A stretch of DNA of 64,000 nt from Nonomuraea maritima (GCF_900100395.1 NZ_FNFB01000001.1:372001-436000); one strand, 5' to 3'; positions 25,701 through 35,244 are shown, counted from the first letter of the stretch. Program-made: numbers and translations. The notes: generated by a model not told the origin, from the letters alone.

Positions 25701-26717
25701 TCAGTCAGAGAGCGCGGCCACCGCCGCGTGCAGGTCGAGCAGGCCGGGGACCGCCTCTGGCGGGTGGCCGCCGAGGCCGCACGCGGCGGCCACCCCGAAC
25801 GCGCTGACGACCGTCCGCGCCGCCTCGATGCGGTGTCGCGCGCCGTCCAGGCCGTCCTCGGCGTGGATGAGCCCGAGGTAGAGCTCCGTGCCGATGGGCA
25901 GCCACAGGTCGTGCAGCGGGGCGTAGTAGGCGGGGTCGGTCCGGCCGGCCGGGACGGGCAGGTGGATCCAGCCGACCCGCCGTACGAGCCGGTCGGTCAG
26001 CGCGTTGGCGACCGCCACGAGGCGCCCGGCGTCGCGCGGCTCGGCAAAAAGGCCGTGGTCGGGGTCGCTGTAGCACAGGTGGTAGCCGACCTCGGCGTCG
26101 GCGGGCACGGCCTCGAAGAGGCGGCTCAACCGGTTGAGTACGCCGTCCTCGACGTCGGGGAACCAACTCGGCACGACGCCCTCCAGCATGCCGAACTCGA
26201 CCGAGGTGTCCCACTGGACGGAGAGCCGGTCGTGCGGGACGACGTCGGCGATCAGGCGCAGCTCACGCAGCACGGCCGCCTCGTACGCCGGTTCCACCGC
26301 GGCCTGCGCGCACGGGTCGACGTACAGCGCGACGGGCGCGACGGGCGTCGGAAGGCACACCTGGAAGCGGAGGTCCGGCAGCACGCCCTCGGCCCGCAGG
26401 CGCTGGAAGACCTGCCACGACGTCCTGGCCGCCGCCGCGTGGCCGAGTTCGCCGAAGCGCAGGTCGCCGGGCCCGCCGCTCAACCGGTACCGCGCCGGGC
26501 CGCCGTGTCCGTGTCCGTGTCCGTGCTCGTCCGCGACCAGGCCGGGGGTGCGGTCGAACAGCGCTCTGTGCCAGGACGTCCAGTCGGCCCGCCCGTCGGT
26601 CTCTCCGTCCGGGATCCGCCGCAGGTTGTCACCGAGCCGGGCGGAGACGGTACGGAAGACCTGCTCGGCGTCGTGCAGGGGGACGCTGCCGACCAGGTGA
26701 ACAGCATGGATGGACAC
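25701..26717 (-). CDS. MetE-like (cobalamin-independent methionine synthase core-like) zinc protein
   Basis: A 338-residue TIM-barrel-type protein beginning SIHAVHLVGSVPLHDAEQVFR...IPDGETDGR, the style of UROD/MetE-superfamily hypothetical proteins. Possible zinc ligands of MetE are present: His213-x-Cys215 in GYHLCYSD and Cys313 in ACGLGG. It lacks the N-terminal half of a full MetE and is shorter, so a stand-alone methyltransferase of unknown substrate is more likely than methionine synthase. GTG 26717 is chosen; TAATCT ends 7 nt before it (leaderless spacing), and an ATG at 26765 would add a non-conserved 16 residues. An HGHGHGHGG run near residue 66 could bind metal. Its stop is 6 bases from the caspase gene, convergent. 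Confidence 0.6.
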   Translation of the reverse strand: MSIHAVHLVGSVPLHDAEQVFRTVSARLGDNLRRIPDGETDGRADWTSWHRALFDRTPGLVADEHGHGHGHGGPARYRLSGGPGDLRFGELGHAAAARTSWQVFQRLRAEGVLPDLRFQVCLPTPVAPVALYVDPCAQAAVEPAYEAAVLRELRLIADVVPHDRLSVQWDTSVEFGMLEGVVPSWFPDVEDGVLNRLSRLFEAVPADAEVGYHLCYSDPDHGLFAEPRDAGRLVAVANALTDRLVRRVGWIHLPVPAGRTDPAYYAPLHDLWLPIGTELYLGLIHAEDGLDGARHRIEAARTVVSAFGVAAACGLGGHPPEAVPGLLDLHAAVAALSD

Positions 26718-26921
26718 CCTGCACAGATTAGGGGACGCAGAGTAATCTCCCGGTATCGGACACATGTCCCTTCACCTGTGCGCGGCGTTGAGCGGATCGC
26801 ACCCAAAGATCCGGCCAAAGCCGCAGGTGACACCGTATTTCCTCACGCGGTCACGGCCGCGCGCTCCCTAGCATCGAAGCACCCCCCGGAGCCCCGGATC
26901 GGAGCACGGAAAGGGAGCACC

Positions 26922-27740
26922 GTGGGACACGACGATCAGTGCGTCAGCCGGCGAGGGCTGATCACCGGCATGAGCTCGATCGGACTCGGCGGGCTGCTTG
27001 CCGGGTGCGCGAGCGCGGAGGGCACGACGACGGCCCCCACCACGACACCCGTCCCGACCCCGACGGGCTCCCCCACCGCCACGGTCGCGCCGGTTGCGGA
27101 CCTGGACGCGCTGTTCGCCGAGGCCCGCACCTGCAAGCTGACGGCGGCCGCCACGCAGGGCCCCTTCTACTTCGAGGCCGGCCGGGTCCGCAGCGACATC
27201 CGCGAGGGCAAGCCGGGCGTGCCGCTACGGGTGGCGATCAAGGTGCAGGACGCGGCGACCTGCCGGCCGCTGCGCGACGCCGTGGTGGAGATCTGGCACT
27301 GCGACGCGGCAGGGCTGTACTCCGGCGCCGAGGCCGCGTCCGCCGCTTCGGCCCTGAGCGCCGCGTTCGCGCCGGACGAGAACGGCCGGTTCACCGACAT
27401 GAAGCCCCTGGACCGCACGCGCTACCTGCGGGGCACCCAGGTGACGAACGCGGACGGCGTCGTCGAGTTCGCCACCGTCTGGCCGGGCTGGTACCACGGG
27501 CGCACGGTCCACATCCACGCCATGGTGCACGCCGCCGGGCGACGGGTGCTCACCACGCAGCTGATGTTCGACGAGGAGCTCAGCAAACGGGTCCTCGCCA
27601 TGCCGCCGTACGCCGCGCATGGCCTGCCCGACACGGGCAACGCCGCCGACGAGGACTTCGACGAGAGCATGCTCATGAACGTCGTCCCCGACGGCGACGG
27701 CTACGTGGGCGCCATCATCCTGTCCGCCGATCCCGTTTGA
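26922..27740 (+). CDS. Intradiol-dioxygenase-like lipoprotein
   Basis: A 272-residue exported protein. An RRGLITG twin-arginine-like signal runs into the lipobox LLAGC (Cys near 24), then a Thr/Pro-rich linker to about 60. The C-terminal domain has the intradiol ring-cleavage fold: TQGPFYFE, IWHCDAAGLYSG and GWYHGRTVHIHAMVH, giving the two Tyr and two His ligands of the Fe(III) site. Members of this exported subgroup are usually of unknown substrate. AAGGGAG precedes GTG 26922. The 26718-26921 gap upstream carries divergent promoters; TAGCAT near 26872 could be the -10. Confidence 0.82.
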   Translation: MGHDDQCVSRRGLITGMSSIGLGGLLAGCASAEGTTTAPTTTPVPTPTGSPTATVAPVADLDALFAEARTCKLTAAATQGPFYFEAGRVRSDIREGKPGVPLRVAIKVQDAATCRPLRDAVVEIWHCDAAGLYSGAEAASAASALSAAFAPDENGRFTDMKPLDRTRYLRGTQVTNADGVVEFATVWPGWYHGRTVHIHAMVHAAGRRVLTTQLMFDEELSKRVLAMPPYAAHGLPDTGNAADEDFDESMLMNVVPDGDGYVGAIILSADPV

Positions 27741-27779
27741 CCGTCCTCCACGGGTCGCCACCCGGACAGGACGGGCGGC

Positions 27780-27995
27780 TCACGCCGCGGAACTCCCCTC
27801 GTCGGCGGCCCGCCCGGCGGCGTCCACCATGTCCTGCACGTCGTTCCTGCGGTCCAGCGCCAGCTTGGCGATCCTGAACCGGGCGCAGCGCGCCTCCAGC
27901 TCGCGTTCGTCCTCGACGACCCATCGTTCGATCATGGGCACCAGGGTGATCTCCCGGCGGCCCCCGGCAGGCACGACTTGGCCGAGACTTTTCAC
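27780..27995 (-). CDS. Small protein (71 aa) coupled to the RPH-like gene
   Basis: Start GTG 27995 overlaps the stop of the large upstream gene (GTGA). The protein is charged, with a beta-like N-terminus (KSLGQVVPAGGRREITLVP) and a long amphipathic helix (ERELEARCARFRIAKLALDR), ending in a disordered Ala/Ser tail. I do not recognise a family. Coupling to the dikinase gene suggests an accessory or regulatory subunit. Confidence 0.6.
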   Translation of the reverse strand: MKSLGQVVPAGGRREITLVPMIERWVVEDERELEARCARFRIAKLALDRRNDVQDMVDAAGRAADEGSSAA

Positions 27996-30484
27996 GTCAG
28001 CAACTCGACCGTGCCCCGCTCGCCGTCCACCCTGACCAGATCGCCGTCGCGTAAGCGGGTGGTGGCGTTGCGGGTGCCGACCACGGCGGGGATGCCGAGT
28101 TCCCGCGCGACGATCGAGGCGTGCGACAGCGGCGCGCCCATGTCGGTCACCACGGCGGCGGCCCTCGGGAACATCGGGGTCCAGCCGACGTTCGTCAGCG
28201 TCGTCACGAGGATCTCGCCCGGCTTGAGCCGGTCGCCGTCCTCCGGCCCGGAGAGCACCCTGGCGATGCCCTCGACCACGCCGGGCGCTCCGGGGAAGCC
28301 GGTCACGGTGTCGCTCACCGGCGCGCTGCCGCCGCGCGCGTCGTAGAGGTCGGAGCGCCGCTCGGGGTCGGCCGCCCAGCGCACGGGGTCGAAGGGCCCG
28401 ACAATCAGCGGCGGGTACGGCGGCAGCGAGGCGTACTGCTCGTACGTGGCCCGCCGCGTGGGAACCTTGCCCAGCACGTCCTCGTCGCCTCGCAGCAACG
28501 CGAGCAGTTCGTCGAGGTGGAGGTGGAAGACGTCGTCGCCGCGCCCGGTCAGCTCGCCCGCCCGCACGACGAACGCCCGCAGCACCCAGAACGCCCGGAC
28601 GACCTCCGAGCGCGCTTGCTCCCGGTCGCGCACGACCGCGTTCCACCGCCGGGCCCGGGCGCGCATCCTGGCCTCCTTGCCGGGATACCGCCGGGCGAAG
28701 CGGGCCCACGCCTCCTCCCTGGCCCGGCGCTGGCGTTCGAGCAGCGCATCGGTACCGGCCGTGACGTCGGCCAGGCCCGCCAGCTGGGCGTCGATCCAGG
28801 CCGGGTCCTCGCCGGGACGCGGGATCGACACCTCGAACTCGTGCGGGCCGCGGTGCCCGTACGCGCGGGCGAACTCGTCCCTGGTGATCTCCCCGCGGGC
28901 CAGCCGGGTCAGCCCCATGACAGGGCCCAGGCTGGCCAGCTCGCCGTCGGCGTTGACACCGGTCAGCATGGCCTCGGCGTCGACGTCGCCCACCATCCGG
29001 CGCAGCCGGTCCCGGGTGAAGACCAGGGTGGACCCGCCCTGGCGCCCCGCCGCCTCCAGCATGCGGCTCGCGGTGACCAGGTGCGGCAGCGCCTCCCGCT
29101 CCGCGAGCAGGGCGAGGTCGTGGCCGGAGCCGGTCGCGGCGATGCGCTCGCGCAGGTCCTCGGACGTGCGCCGCGCCGTGGCGAGGAAGGCGGGCAGGCC
29201 CTTGACGGTGCGGCGCACGCGGAGCTGGACCCGCACGGCCAGGGGGGCCACCCGCTTGATGATCTCCCAGCGCGAGAGGTTCACCAGCGGCACGTCGAAG
29301 CCGGGCGGCAGCGTGCCGAAGACCTGCTCGACGGCGCTGATCCGGCTCCGCATGCCGGCCGCCACGGCGATGGAGTGCACGGCGCTGAGGTTCATGTAGA
29401 AGCGGCCGCCGATGTTGCCGACCAGGTCGACGCCGGGCAGCGCCGAGGAGGGCATCGCCTCGCCGATGAAGATGCGCACGAACGACCACGTGATCGGTGT
29501 CATCACGTCGGGGATGGCCTCGCCGAGGTTGCCGCCGGTCCACAGGTAGCCGCCTTCGAGGCTGTCGTTCCACTCCTCGACCTGCTGCTTCAGGCCGGTG
29601 ATCGGCCGGGCCTGCAGGATCGCGAACGCGCCGTCGCGGCGGGCCCACTCGACGTCCATCGGGACGCCGTACAGGTCCTGGACACGTGCGCCGATGCGGG
29701 CCAGCTCGACCGGCTCGGCGTCGTCGAGCACCGGGGCGCCGCGCAGGGCACCGGGGACGGGGCGCTCCTCCGTACCGTCCGGGGTGCGAACGGTCATGAC
29801 CGTCTTGTCGCCGATGCGCGACTCCACGACCGTCCCCCCGGACACGGCGACCGTGTCGGGGGTCACCTGGCCGCCGACGACGGCCTCGCCGAGCCCCCAC
29901 GACGCGTTGATCACGGTCCTGTCGCGGGCGCCCGTGACGGGGTCGGCGGTGAACATGACGCCGGCCGCGTCCGCGTCCACCAGCTCCTGGACGACCACGG
30001 CCAGAGCCACGTCATCGTGCGGGACGCCGTTCCGCTCGCGGTAGGCGATCGCGCGGGCGTTCCACAGCGAGGCCCAACACCGCCGGACCGCGTCGAGCAG
30101 CCCGTCGCCCCTGACGTTGAGGTACGTGTCCTGCTGCCCGGCGAACGACATGCCGGGCAGGTCCTCGGCCGTGGCGGAGGACCGCACCGCCACGGACACG
30201 TCCTCGCCCAGCTCGGCGTAGGCCGCCAGGATGTCGGCGGCTAACTCGCGGGGCACCTCGTGCGCGGCGAACAGTGCCGGGATCACCTCGGGATCGCCGG
30301 AGGCGGCCGCGCGCAGGACCTCGGCGCGGAACCCCGCCACGAACGTCCGGTAGGCGTGGGTCGTGACGTGGAACCCGCGGGGCACGGGCAGCCCGGCCCT
30401 GGCCAGTCGCGCGAGGGAGGCGCCCTTGCCGCCGGCGGTCGCGAGGTCGGCCGCGGCGTCGTCCAGCGGGAGAACGGTTTTCAT
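27992..30484 (-). CDS. PEP/pyruvate-dikinase-family phosphotransferase, rifamycin-phosphotransferase-like architecture
   Basis: An 830-residue protein. The N-terminal third is the ATP-grasp PEP-synthase nucleotide domain (GGKGASLARLARAGLPVPRGFHVTT; SSATAEDLPGMSFAGQQDTYLN; FTADPVTG), the middle a variable helical domain, and the last ~100 residues the swivelling phosphohistidine domain with His788 in PLSHASIVARELGIPAVVGT. The PEP/pyruvate TIM barrel of true PEP synthase is absent. That order (ATP-grasp, substrate domain, His domain) is that of rifamycin phosphotransferase (RPH), which transfers the beta-phosphate of ATP to rifamycins; another substrate is equally possible. ATG 30484 overlaps the tetR stop by 4 bases. 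No RPH-type rifamycin-associated element was seen upstream. Confidence 0.75.
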   Translation of the reverse strand: MKTVLPLDDAAADLATAGGKGASLARLARAGLPVPRGFHVTTHAYRTFVAGFRAEVLRAAASGDPEVIPALFAAHEVPRELAADILAAYAELGEDVSVAVRSSATAEDLPGMSFAGQQDTYLNVRGDGLLDAVRRCWASLWNARAIAYRERNGVPHDDVALAVVVQELVDADAAGVMFTADPVTGARDRTVINASWGLGEAVVGGQVTPDTVAVSGGTVVESRIGDKTVMTVRTPDGTEERPVPGALRGAPVLDDAEPVELARIGARVQDLYGVPMDVEWARRDGAFAILQARPITGLKQQVEEWNDSLEGGYLWTGGNLGEAIPDVMTPITWSFVRIFIGEAMPSSALPGVDLVGNIGGRFYMNLSAVHSIAVAAGMRSRISAVEQVFGTLPPGFDVPLVNLSRWEIIKRVAPLAVRVQLRVRRTVKGLPAFLATARRTSEDLRERIAATGSGHDLALLAEREALPHLVTASRMLEAAGRQGGSTLVFTRDRLRRMVGDVDAEAMLTGVNADGELASLGPVMGLTRLARGEITRDEFARAYGHRGPHEFEVSIPRPGEDPAWIDAQLAGLADVTAGTDALLERQRRAREEAWARFARRYPGKEARMRARARRWNAVVRDREQARSEVVRAFWVLRAFVVRAGELTGRGDDVFHLHLDELLALLRGDEDVLGKVPTRRATYEQYASLPPYPPLIVGPFDPVRWAADPERRSDLYDARGGSAPVSDTVTGFPGAPGVVEGIARVLSGPEDGDRLKPGEILVTTLTNVGWTPMFPRAAAVVTDMGAPLSHASIVARELGIPAVVGTRNATTRLRDGDLVRVDGERGTVELLT

Positions 30485-31200
30485 GACGAAGCCTCCTTTG
30501 AGCACAGGGAGACGGCCAGCCTGTCGCGGGCGACGTCCTCCGCTGCGTCGAGAAAGTCGAGGGTGGCGCGCGCGACGGCGTCGGCGGCGGCCGGTGGGAG
30601 CGTGCGGCCGGTGCCGAGCGTGCGCTCGACGGTGTCGGCCACCAGCTCCGCGAGCCGGTCGTCGGAGGGCTTGAGCTCCTCGGGCAGGCCGTCCGGCAGA
30701 ATGAGCAGTCCGTTGAGGATCGCGCTGAGGACCACAAGGTGGTCTCCGGGGTCCTCTCGCATCGCGCCGTGCTTGACCAGCTCGGTCACGTAAGAGGCGA
30801 ACACCGAGCCGACCGGCGGTGTGCCCCTTGCGCGCCGCTTCTGTCGGGCCAGCTTGCCGAGCACCTCCGAGTCGCCGGACAGCACCGCCTGGAGCAGCGG
30901 GCGGCGCAGCAGCGCCCTGGCGTAGCCGCCGAACAGCTCGCCAGGCGTGGCCGGCTCCTGCTCGCGGACCTCGGCCAGCATGAGGACCCGCTCGCGGCGC
31001 AGCAGCGCGGCGAAGATGTCGTCGCGGGTCTTCCAGTGCAGGTAGATCGTGCCCTTGGCGACGCCGGCGCGCTTGGCGATGTCGTCGATCGTGGTCTTGT
31101 CGTAGCCCCACCGCAGGACGAGCTCGCTCACGGCGTCGAGGATGCGGTGCGCCCGCTCGATCTGGCGAACGGGATCAAGCGGCGGTCGCCCTGTCACCAT
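30481..31200 (-). CDS. TetR family transcriptional regulator
   Basis: A 239-residue repressor with the N-terminal HTH (RIERAHRILDAVSELVLRWGYDKTTIDDIAKRAGVAKGTIYLHWKTRDDIFAALL). The ligand-binding C-terminal domain is unusually Arg/Lys rich near 120-135. First gene of a three-gene operon and directly behind a near-perfect operator, so it most likely autorepresses and controls the RPH-like enzyme. GTG 31197 is an alternative start, as the AGG ribosome site lies very close to ATG 31200. Confidence 0.9.
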   Translation of the reverse strand: MVTGRPPLDPVRQIERAHRILDAVSELVLRWGYDKTTIDDIAKRAGVAKGTIYLHWKTRDDIFAALLRRERVLMLAEVREQEPATPGELFGGYARALLRRPLLQAVLSGDSEVLGKLARQKRRARGTPPVGSVFASYVTELVKHGAMREDPGDHLVVLSAILNGLLILPDGLPEELKPSDDRLAELVADTVERTLGTGRTLPPAAADAVARATLDFLDAAEDVARDRLAVSLCSKEASS

Positions 31201-31212
31201 GCCTCCATTGTT

Positions 31213-31236
31213 TGACCGGATGACTTCATCCGGTCA
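31213..31236 (-). promoter_or_regulatory. Perfect TetR-type operator
   Basis: Arms TGACCGGATGA (31213-31223) and TCATCCGGTCA (31226-31236) pair perfectly around CT, 12-36 nt upstream of the tetR start. A 24-bp two-fold symmetric site so close to a TetR gene is a strong autoregulation signal. Confidence 0.88.
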
Positions 31237-31308
31237 TTGAATAGTACGCCGCCATCCACCGAGCGCTCACGCGGGGGTCCGTGGACCCCCGCCAAGGCGG
31301 ACGTGGGG

Positions 31309-34300
31309 TCAGGTGAGTTTGGTCAGCAGGGTCGTGGCCTCGGTCGCGTAGGGTGCGTGGCCGGTCGCCGCCGCTCGTCGCAGCAGGTACCGGGCCGGTT
31401 CCAGGTCGCCGCGCTCGTACCGGATCTCGCCCAGGCGGCAGGCGGCCTCGGCCACCAGGTCGCCCTGTTCGGTGAGTCCGAGCGTCAGCTCGTAGTAGCG
31501 CAGCGCGCCGTCGCGGTCGCCCAGGTGGTAGCAGAGCCCGCCGAGGTGCGCCGCCGCCGACCCCGCCTGCTCGCCGCCCGCGTCGATGACGCGCTGGTAC
31601 CAGGTGAGCGCCTCGGGGAAGTCGTGGTCGCGCTCGGCCAGCGCGCCCAGGTGCATCGCGCCCTCGTGCCCGCCGCCCTCCTCCACGGCCCTCAGGTACC
31701 AGGCGCGCGCCCGGTCGGCGTCCTCGTCGCGGTACGTACGCCCCAGCGCGATCATCGCCCGTACGGCGAGGTCGCCGTCGGGCCCGTCCACCAGCCCCAG
31801 GTACACCCGCCGGGCCTCCTCCACCCGCCCGCCGCCCAGCAGGTCCCCGGCACGGTCGAACGCTCCCTCCCCGCTGACGGCCGCCTCGGGCACGATCACG
31901 GCGACGGGCGCGCCGGGGGTGACCGGCTGGGCGACGGGTGTCGTGGGGACGACGGGCTGAATGATGGGCGCGACAGGGATCACGGGCGGGGCGGGGATCA
32001 CGGGCTGGGCGGCGAGTGCGCCCGTGGCCACGAAGCGCACGTCGGCGTCCTCGTGGTCGCTCAGCCGCGCGTAGACGGCGCGCGCCTGCGCCGCCTCGCC
32101 CAGTTCCTCCAGGCGTTCGGCGGCCCTCAGCTCGGTGAACGGGTCCGTACCGGCCAGTTCGTAATAGCGCCGTACGGCGGCCGGGTCCGCGCACATGTCG
32201 CCCAGCTCGACGGCGAGCCCGGCGACACCCGCCCGCAGGTGTGTGCCCAGCAGATCAAGCACGTCCAGGGCCAGCCCGTGGTCGCCGCGCAGGCACGCCT
32301 CGCGGGCGAGTGCGTCGAGGTCGTCCAGCGCGGTACCGCCGACGCCTGCCCCGGCCGCCGCGGCGAACGCCCGCGCCGCGCCGTGCAGGTCGCCCTCCTC
32401 ACGCAGCCAGCCGCCGAGCAGCACCCCGCCCCCGGCCACCGCTGCGGGGTCGTCCGACTCGACGGCCAGGCGTATCTCGCGGTCGGCCCCGGCGTGGTCG
32501 CCGAGTTCCCGCAGCACGCGGGCGAGCTCGACGCGCAGCCCCGGCGTGGCGTCCGGGAAGCCGACCGCGACACCGCTGCGGAACAGGCGGGCCGCCTCCT
32601 CCAGGTCGCCGCTCGCCCGTCGGGCCGCGCCCCACGTCCGGTAGCCGGTCGCCGTCGTCTCGGGGTCACCGCCCGCCACGGCACGCTCCGCCTCGGCCAC
32701 CACGGCGTCGAGGTCGCCCTGGACGAGCAGGTGGACGAGGAGCCGACGCCGGCATGCCAGGTCACCGCCCGCCGCGGCCTCGCCCAGCACCCGCCGTGCC
32801 CCGGCCACGTCACCGCGCTCCTCCAACAGCCCGGCGAGCAGCGCGGCAGGCGACCAGGTCCGCGCCCGGTCGCCGGGCGCGAGCGGTGCGACGGACTGCT
32901 CGGCGGGCGGCTCCGTCCGCGACGGGGCGACCGGGGCGACCGGGGCGAGCAGCGTCAGCGTGTGGGCGGTGGCGGGTGCGTCGCCCGCGCGGTGCCAGGC
33001 GTACGCGCACTCCAGCGCGAACGCGGTCGCCGTCGCGTCACCGGCGGGGAACGCCTGTGCCGCGCCCGCGAAGTCCCGGTCGAGCAGCAGCGCGCCGAAC
33101 GCGGCCACCGCCCCTGAGTCGCGCGCGCACGCGGCCCGCGCGCCCTCGAGGTCGTCGAGCCTGACCAGGGCCAGCGCCAGCGCACCGAGCGCGGGCTCCC
33201 CCTCGGCGGCCAGCCGCTCGTACATCGGGCAGGCGGCCGCCAGGTCGCCCTCGCGCTCGTACCTGGCCGCCAGCTCGGTGGCCGCGGCGACGCGCAGCCC
33301 GCGGCTGCCCGCTTCGAGCGCCGGTCCGTACGCCTCGCGCGCCTCGCCGGTCGCGACGAGCCCGCCCAGCAGATACGCCACCCACGGCGCCAGCGCGGGA
33401 TGCCCGCCCTGCCCGGCCCGGCGCAGCAGCGCGGAAGCCTCGCCCGGCGCGTCCTTGCAGGCCACCGCCGCGTACGACAGCGCCAGCGGGTCGCCGTCGT
33501 CCGCCGCCGCCCGCAGCATCGCCGCCGCGCCCGGCAGGTCGTACCCGCTGGAGGCCAGGACGTGCCCGCAGACGGCGGCGCCGATCGCGGAGACGGCCGG
33601 GTCGGGGTGCCGCGCGACCGCGCGGTGCCGGGCGAGCCACTCCTCGCGCCCCAGCCGGCGGCGGTCGAGCAGCGCGCCCAGCACGGGGTGCGGCTGCTCG
33701 CCCGACAGGCGCAGCAGGTGCAGCAGGAAGGCCGCCTGGAAGCCCTGCGCCACGTCGTCGCCCTCGGCCACGTACGTCAGCAGCTCCTCGGCCTGCTCCC
33801 GGTCGCCCGCGCCGATCTCCAGCTCGGCCAGCGCCAGCATGGCGCGCGGCGCCTGGACGGGCGCGCCGGCGTCGGCGGCCCGGCGCAGTAACCGCCGCGC
33901 GCCGTCGAGGTCGCCTGACCTGAACCGCTCGAGCCCCGCGTCGACGTCCGGGAGCGCGGGCCCCTCGGCGGGCGCGTCGGGCGGCGGGCGCAGGGCGTCG
34001 TGCCCCAGCAGCAGCGCGCCGAGGAACGCGGCGTCGCGGGCGGGGTGGCGGGCGGCGGTCCTGGCCAGCTCGGCGATCTCGTCGCGGGCGTCCGGCGCCC
34101 GTTCCAGCAGCGTGGCCAGCAGGGCGACGCAGGCGGGCGCCCAGGTGCCGTCCGCCGCTTCCAGCACGGCCCGCACGGACGCCAGCGCCGCGGCCGCCTC
34201 GCCGGTCTCGGCCTGCATCCGCGCCAGGACGGCACGGGCGCGTACGCCGTGCTCGGCGTGGCCGCTCGCGACCACCCGGTGCAGCAGCGACCGCGCCTCG

Positions 34301-35121
34301 CCCTCGCCGCCGAGCCGCGCGGTCACCTCGGCCAGCTCGACGATGGCGGGCAGCCGGACACCTGGCCGCGGGTCCTCGGCGGCCACGCGGTAGGCGGCGG
34401 CCGCCTCGCCGTCCTCGCCGAGCTCCGCCAGCACCGCGCCGAGCAGCCCGTACGCCTCGGCCCGGTGGCCTTCGTCGCCGGCGGCGACGGCGTGCTCCAG
34501 CACCTCGCGGGCGGCGGCGAACCGGCCGGCGTCCGCGTACATCCGGTGCAGCCGGAACGACGCCAGCGCCACCACCTCGGGGTCGCCGCACGTCAGCAGC
34601 GCCAGGAAGTCGTCCTCGTCCTCGGCGGCGGCGTACCGGTCGTGGGCGGGGACCCGCTCGTCGGGGAAGTCGGGCAGCTCCAGCCGCGCGGACAGCTCCA
34701 CCACCGCCGGGCTGTCGCACCTGCGGGCCCGCTCCAGCGCCTCGCGCGCGGCCCGCGCGTCGCCCAGCTGGGAGCAGACCAGCACCAGCGCCGTGTCGGC
34801 CAGCGCGGCCACCTCGAAGTCGGCCCCGTCAGAGGCGATCGACAGCACGCGGTGCGCGGCGGGCCACTCCTTGGCGTGGATGAACATCATCCCCATGGCC
34901 ATGGCCGAACGCTGCCCGAACACCGGGTCTCCCGACTGGACCACCGAGCGGTGCGCCGCCTCGGCCCCGTCCAGGTCGCCCTGCTCGTGCAGCAGGCCCG
35001 CCAGCAGGTGGGACGCCTCCGGATCGCCCGTGGCCGCGATCTCCCGGAACAGCGCGGCGGCCGTGTCGAGATCACCCGCTCTCCAGTGGTCCATGGCCGC
35101 GTCGAGCTGCTCTGACGCCAT
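31309..35121 (-). CDS. Large TPR-repeat protein (1270 aa)
   Basis: Almost all of the protein is tandem tetratricopeptide/Sel1-like helix pairs of about 34-36 residues (for example ALGRTYRDEDADRARAWYLRAVEEGG). A Pro/Val-rich disordered linker at about residues 1033-1077 separates the last block of repeats. There is no signal peptide, membrane helix or catalytic domain, so it is probably a cytoplasmic scaffold. GGGGTGA precedes ATG 35121. Similar large repeat proteins are recurrent in Streptosporangiaceae-like genomes; partner unknown. Confidence 0.8.
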   Translation of the reverse strand: MASEQLDAAMDHWRAGDLDTAAALFREIAATGDPEASHLLAGLLHEQGDLDGAEAAHRSVVQSGDPVFGQRSAMAMGMMFIHAKEWPAAHRVLSIASDGADFEVAALADTALVLVCSQLGDARAAREALERARRCDSPAVVELSARLELPDFPDERVPAHDRYAAAEDEDDFLALLTCGDPEVVALASFRLHRMYADAGRFAAAREVLEHAVAAGDEGHRAEAYGLLGAVLAELGEDGEAAAAYRVAAEDPRPGVRLPAIVELAEVTARLGGEGEARSLLHRVVASGHAEHGVRARAVLARMQAETGEAAAALASVRAVLEAADGTWAPACVALLATLLERAPDARDEIAELARTAARHPARDAAFLGALLLGHDALRPPPDAPAEGPALPDVDAGLERFRSGDLDGARRLLRRAADAGAPVQAPRAMLALAELEIGAGDREQAEELLTYVAEGDDVAQGFQAAFLLHLLRLSGEQPHPVLGALLDRRRLGREEWLARHRAVARHPDPAVSAIGAAVCGHVLASSGYDLPGAAAMLRAAADDGDPLALSYAAVACKDAPGEASALLRRAGQGGHPALAPWVAYLLGGLVATGEAREAYGPALEAGSRGLRVAAATELAARYEREGDLAAACPMYERLAAEGEPALGALALALVRLDDLEGARAACARDSGAVAAFGALLLDRDFAGAAQAFPAGDATATAFALECAYAWHRAGDAPATAHTLTLLAPVAPVAPSRTEPPAEQSVAPLAPGDRARTWSPAALLAGLLEERGDVAGARRVLGEAAAGGDLACRRRLLVHLLVQGDLDAVVAEAERAVAGGDPETTATGYRTWGAARRASGDLEEAARLFRSGVAVGFPDATPGLRVELARVLRELGDHAGADREIRLAVESDDPAAVAGGGVLLGGWLREEGDLHGAARAFAAAAGAGVGGTALDDLDALAREACLRGDHGLALDVLDLLGTHLRAGVAGLAVELGDMCADPAAVRRYYELAGTDPFTELRAAERLEELGEAAQARAVYARLSDHEDADVRFVATGALAAQPVIPAPPVIPVAPIIQPVVPTTPVAQPVTPGAPVAVIVPEAAVSGEGAFDRAGDLLGGGRVEEARRVYLGLVDGPDGDLAVRAMIALGRTYRDEDADRARAWYLRAVEEGGGHEGAMHLGALAERDHDFPEALTWYQRVIDAGGEQAGSAAAHLGGLCYHLGDRDGALRYYELTLGLTEQGDLVAEAACRLGEIRYERGDLEPARYLLRRAAATGHAPYATEATTLLTKLT

Positions 35122-35244
35122 ACGTCACCCCAATGCCGTCCAATAATGTGAAAAAGCTACATATGTGAGAGCCGCGTCACAGCGCATTCCGAGATCTCCC
35201 CATCCTGGTCCGGTACGGGCGGCGAGCGCCGTAGCGTAGAGGCC

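Noticed and set aside
25728..26921. Long upstream extension of the dioxygenase lipoprotein frame
   Set aside because: It is antisense to the MetE-like gene; the Tat/lipobox signal begins at GTG 26922 with an AAGGGAG site.
27992..30484. True PEP synthase (gluconeogenic)
   Set aside because: The PEP/pyruvate TIM-barrel domain is missing; the His domain is at the C-terminus.
31201..31308. Rifamycin-associated element upstream of the RPH-like operon
   Set aside because: The inverted repeat present is a TetR-type palindrome and does not resemble the GGGGCTTGC-type element.
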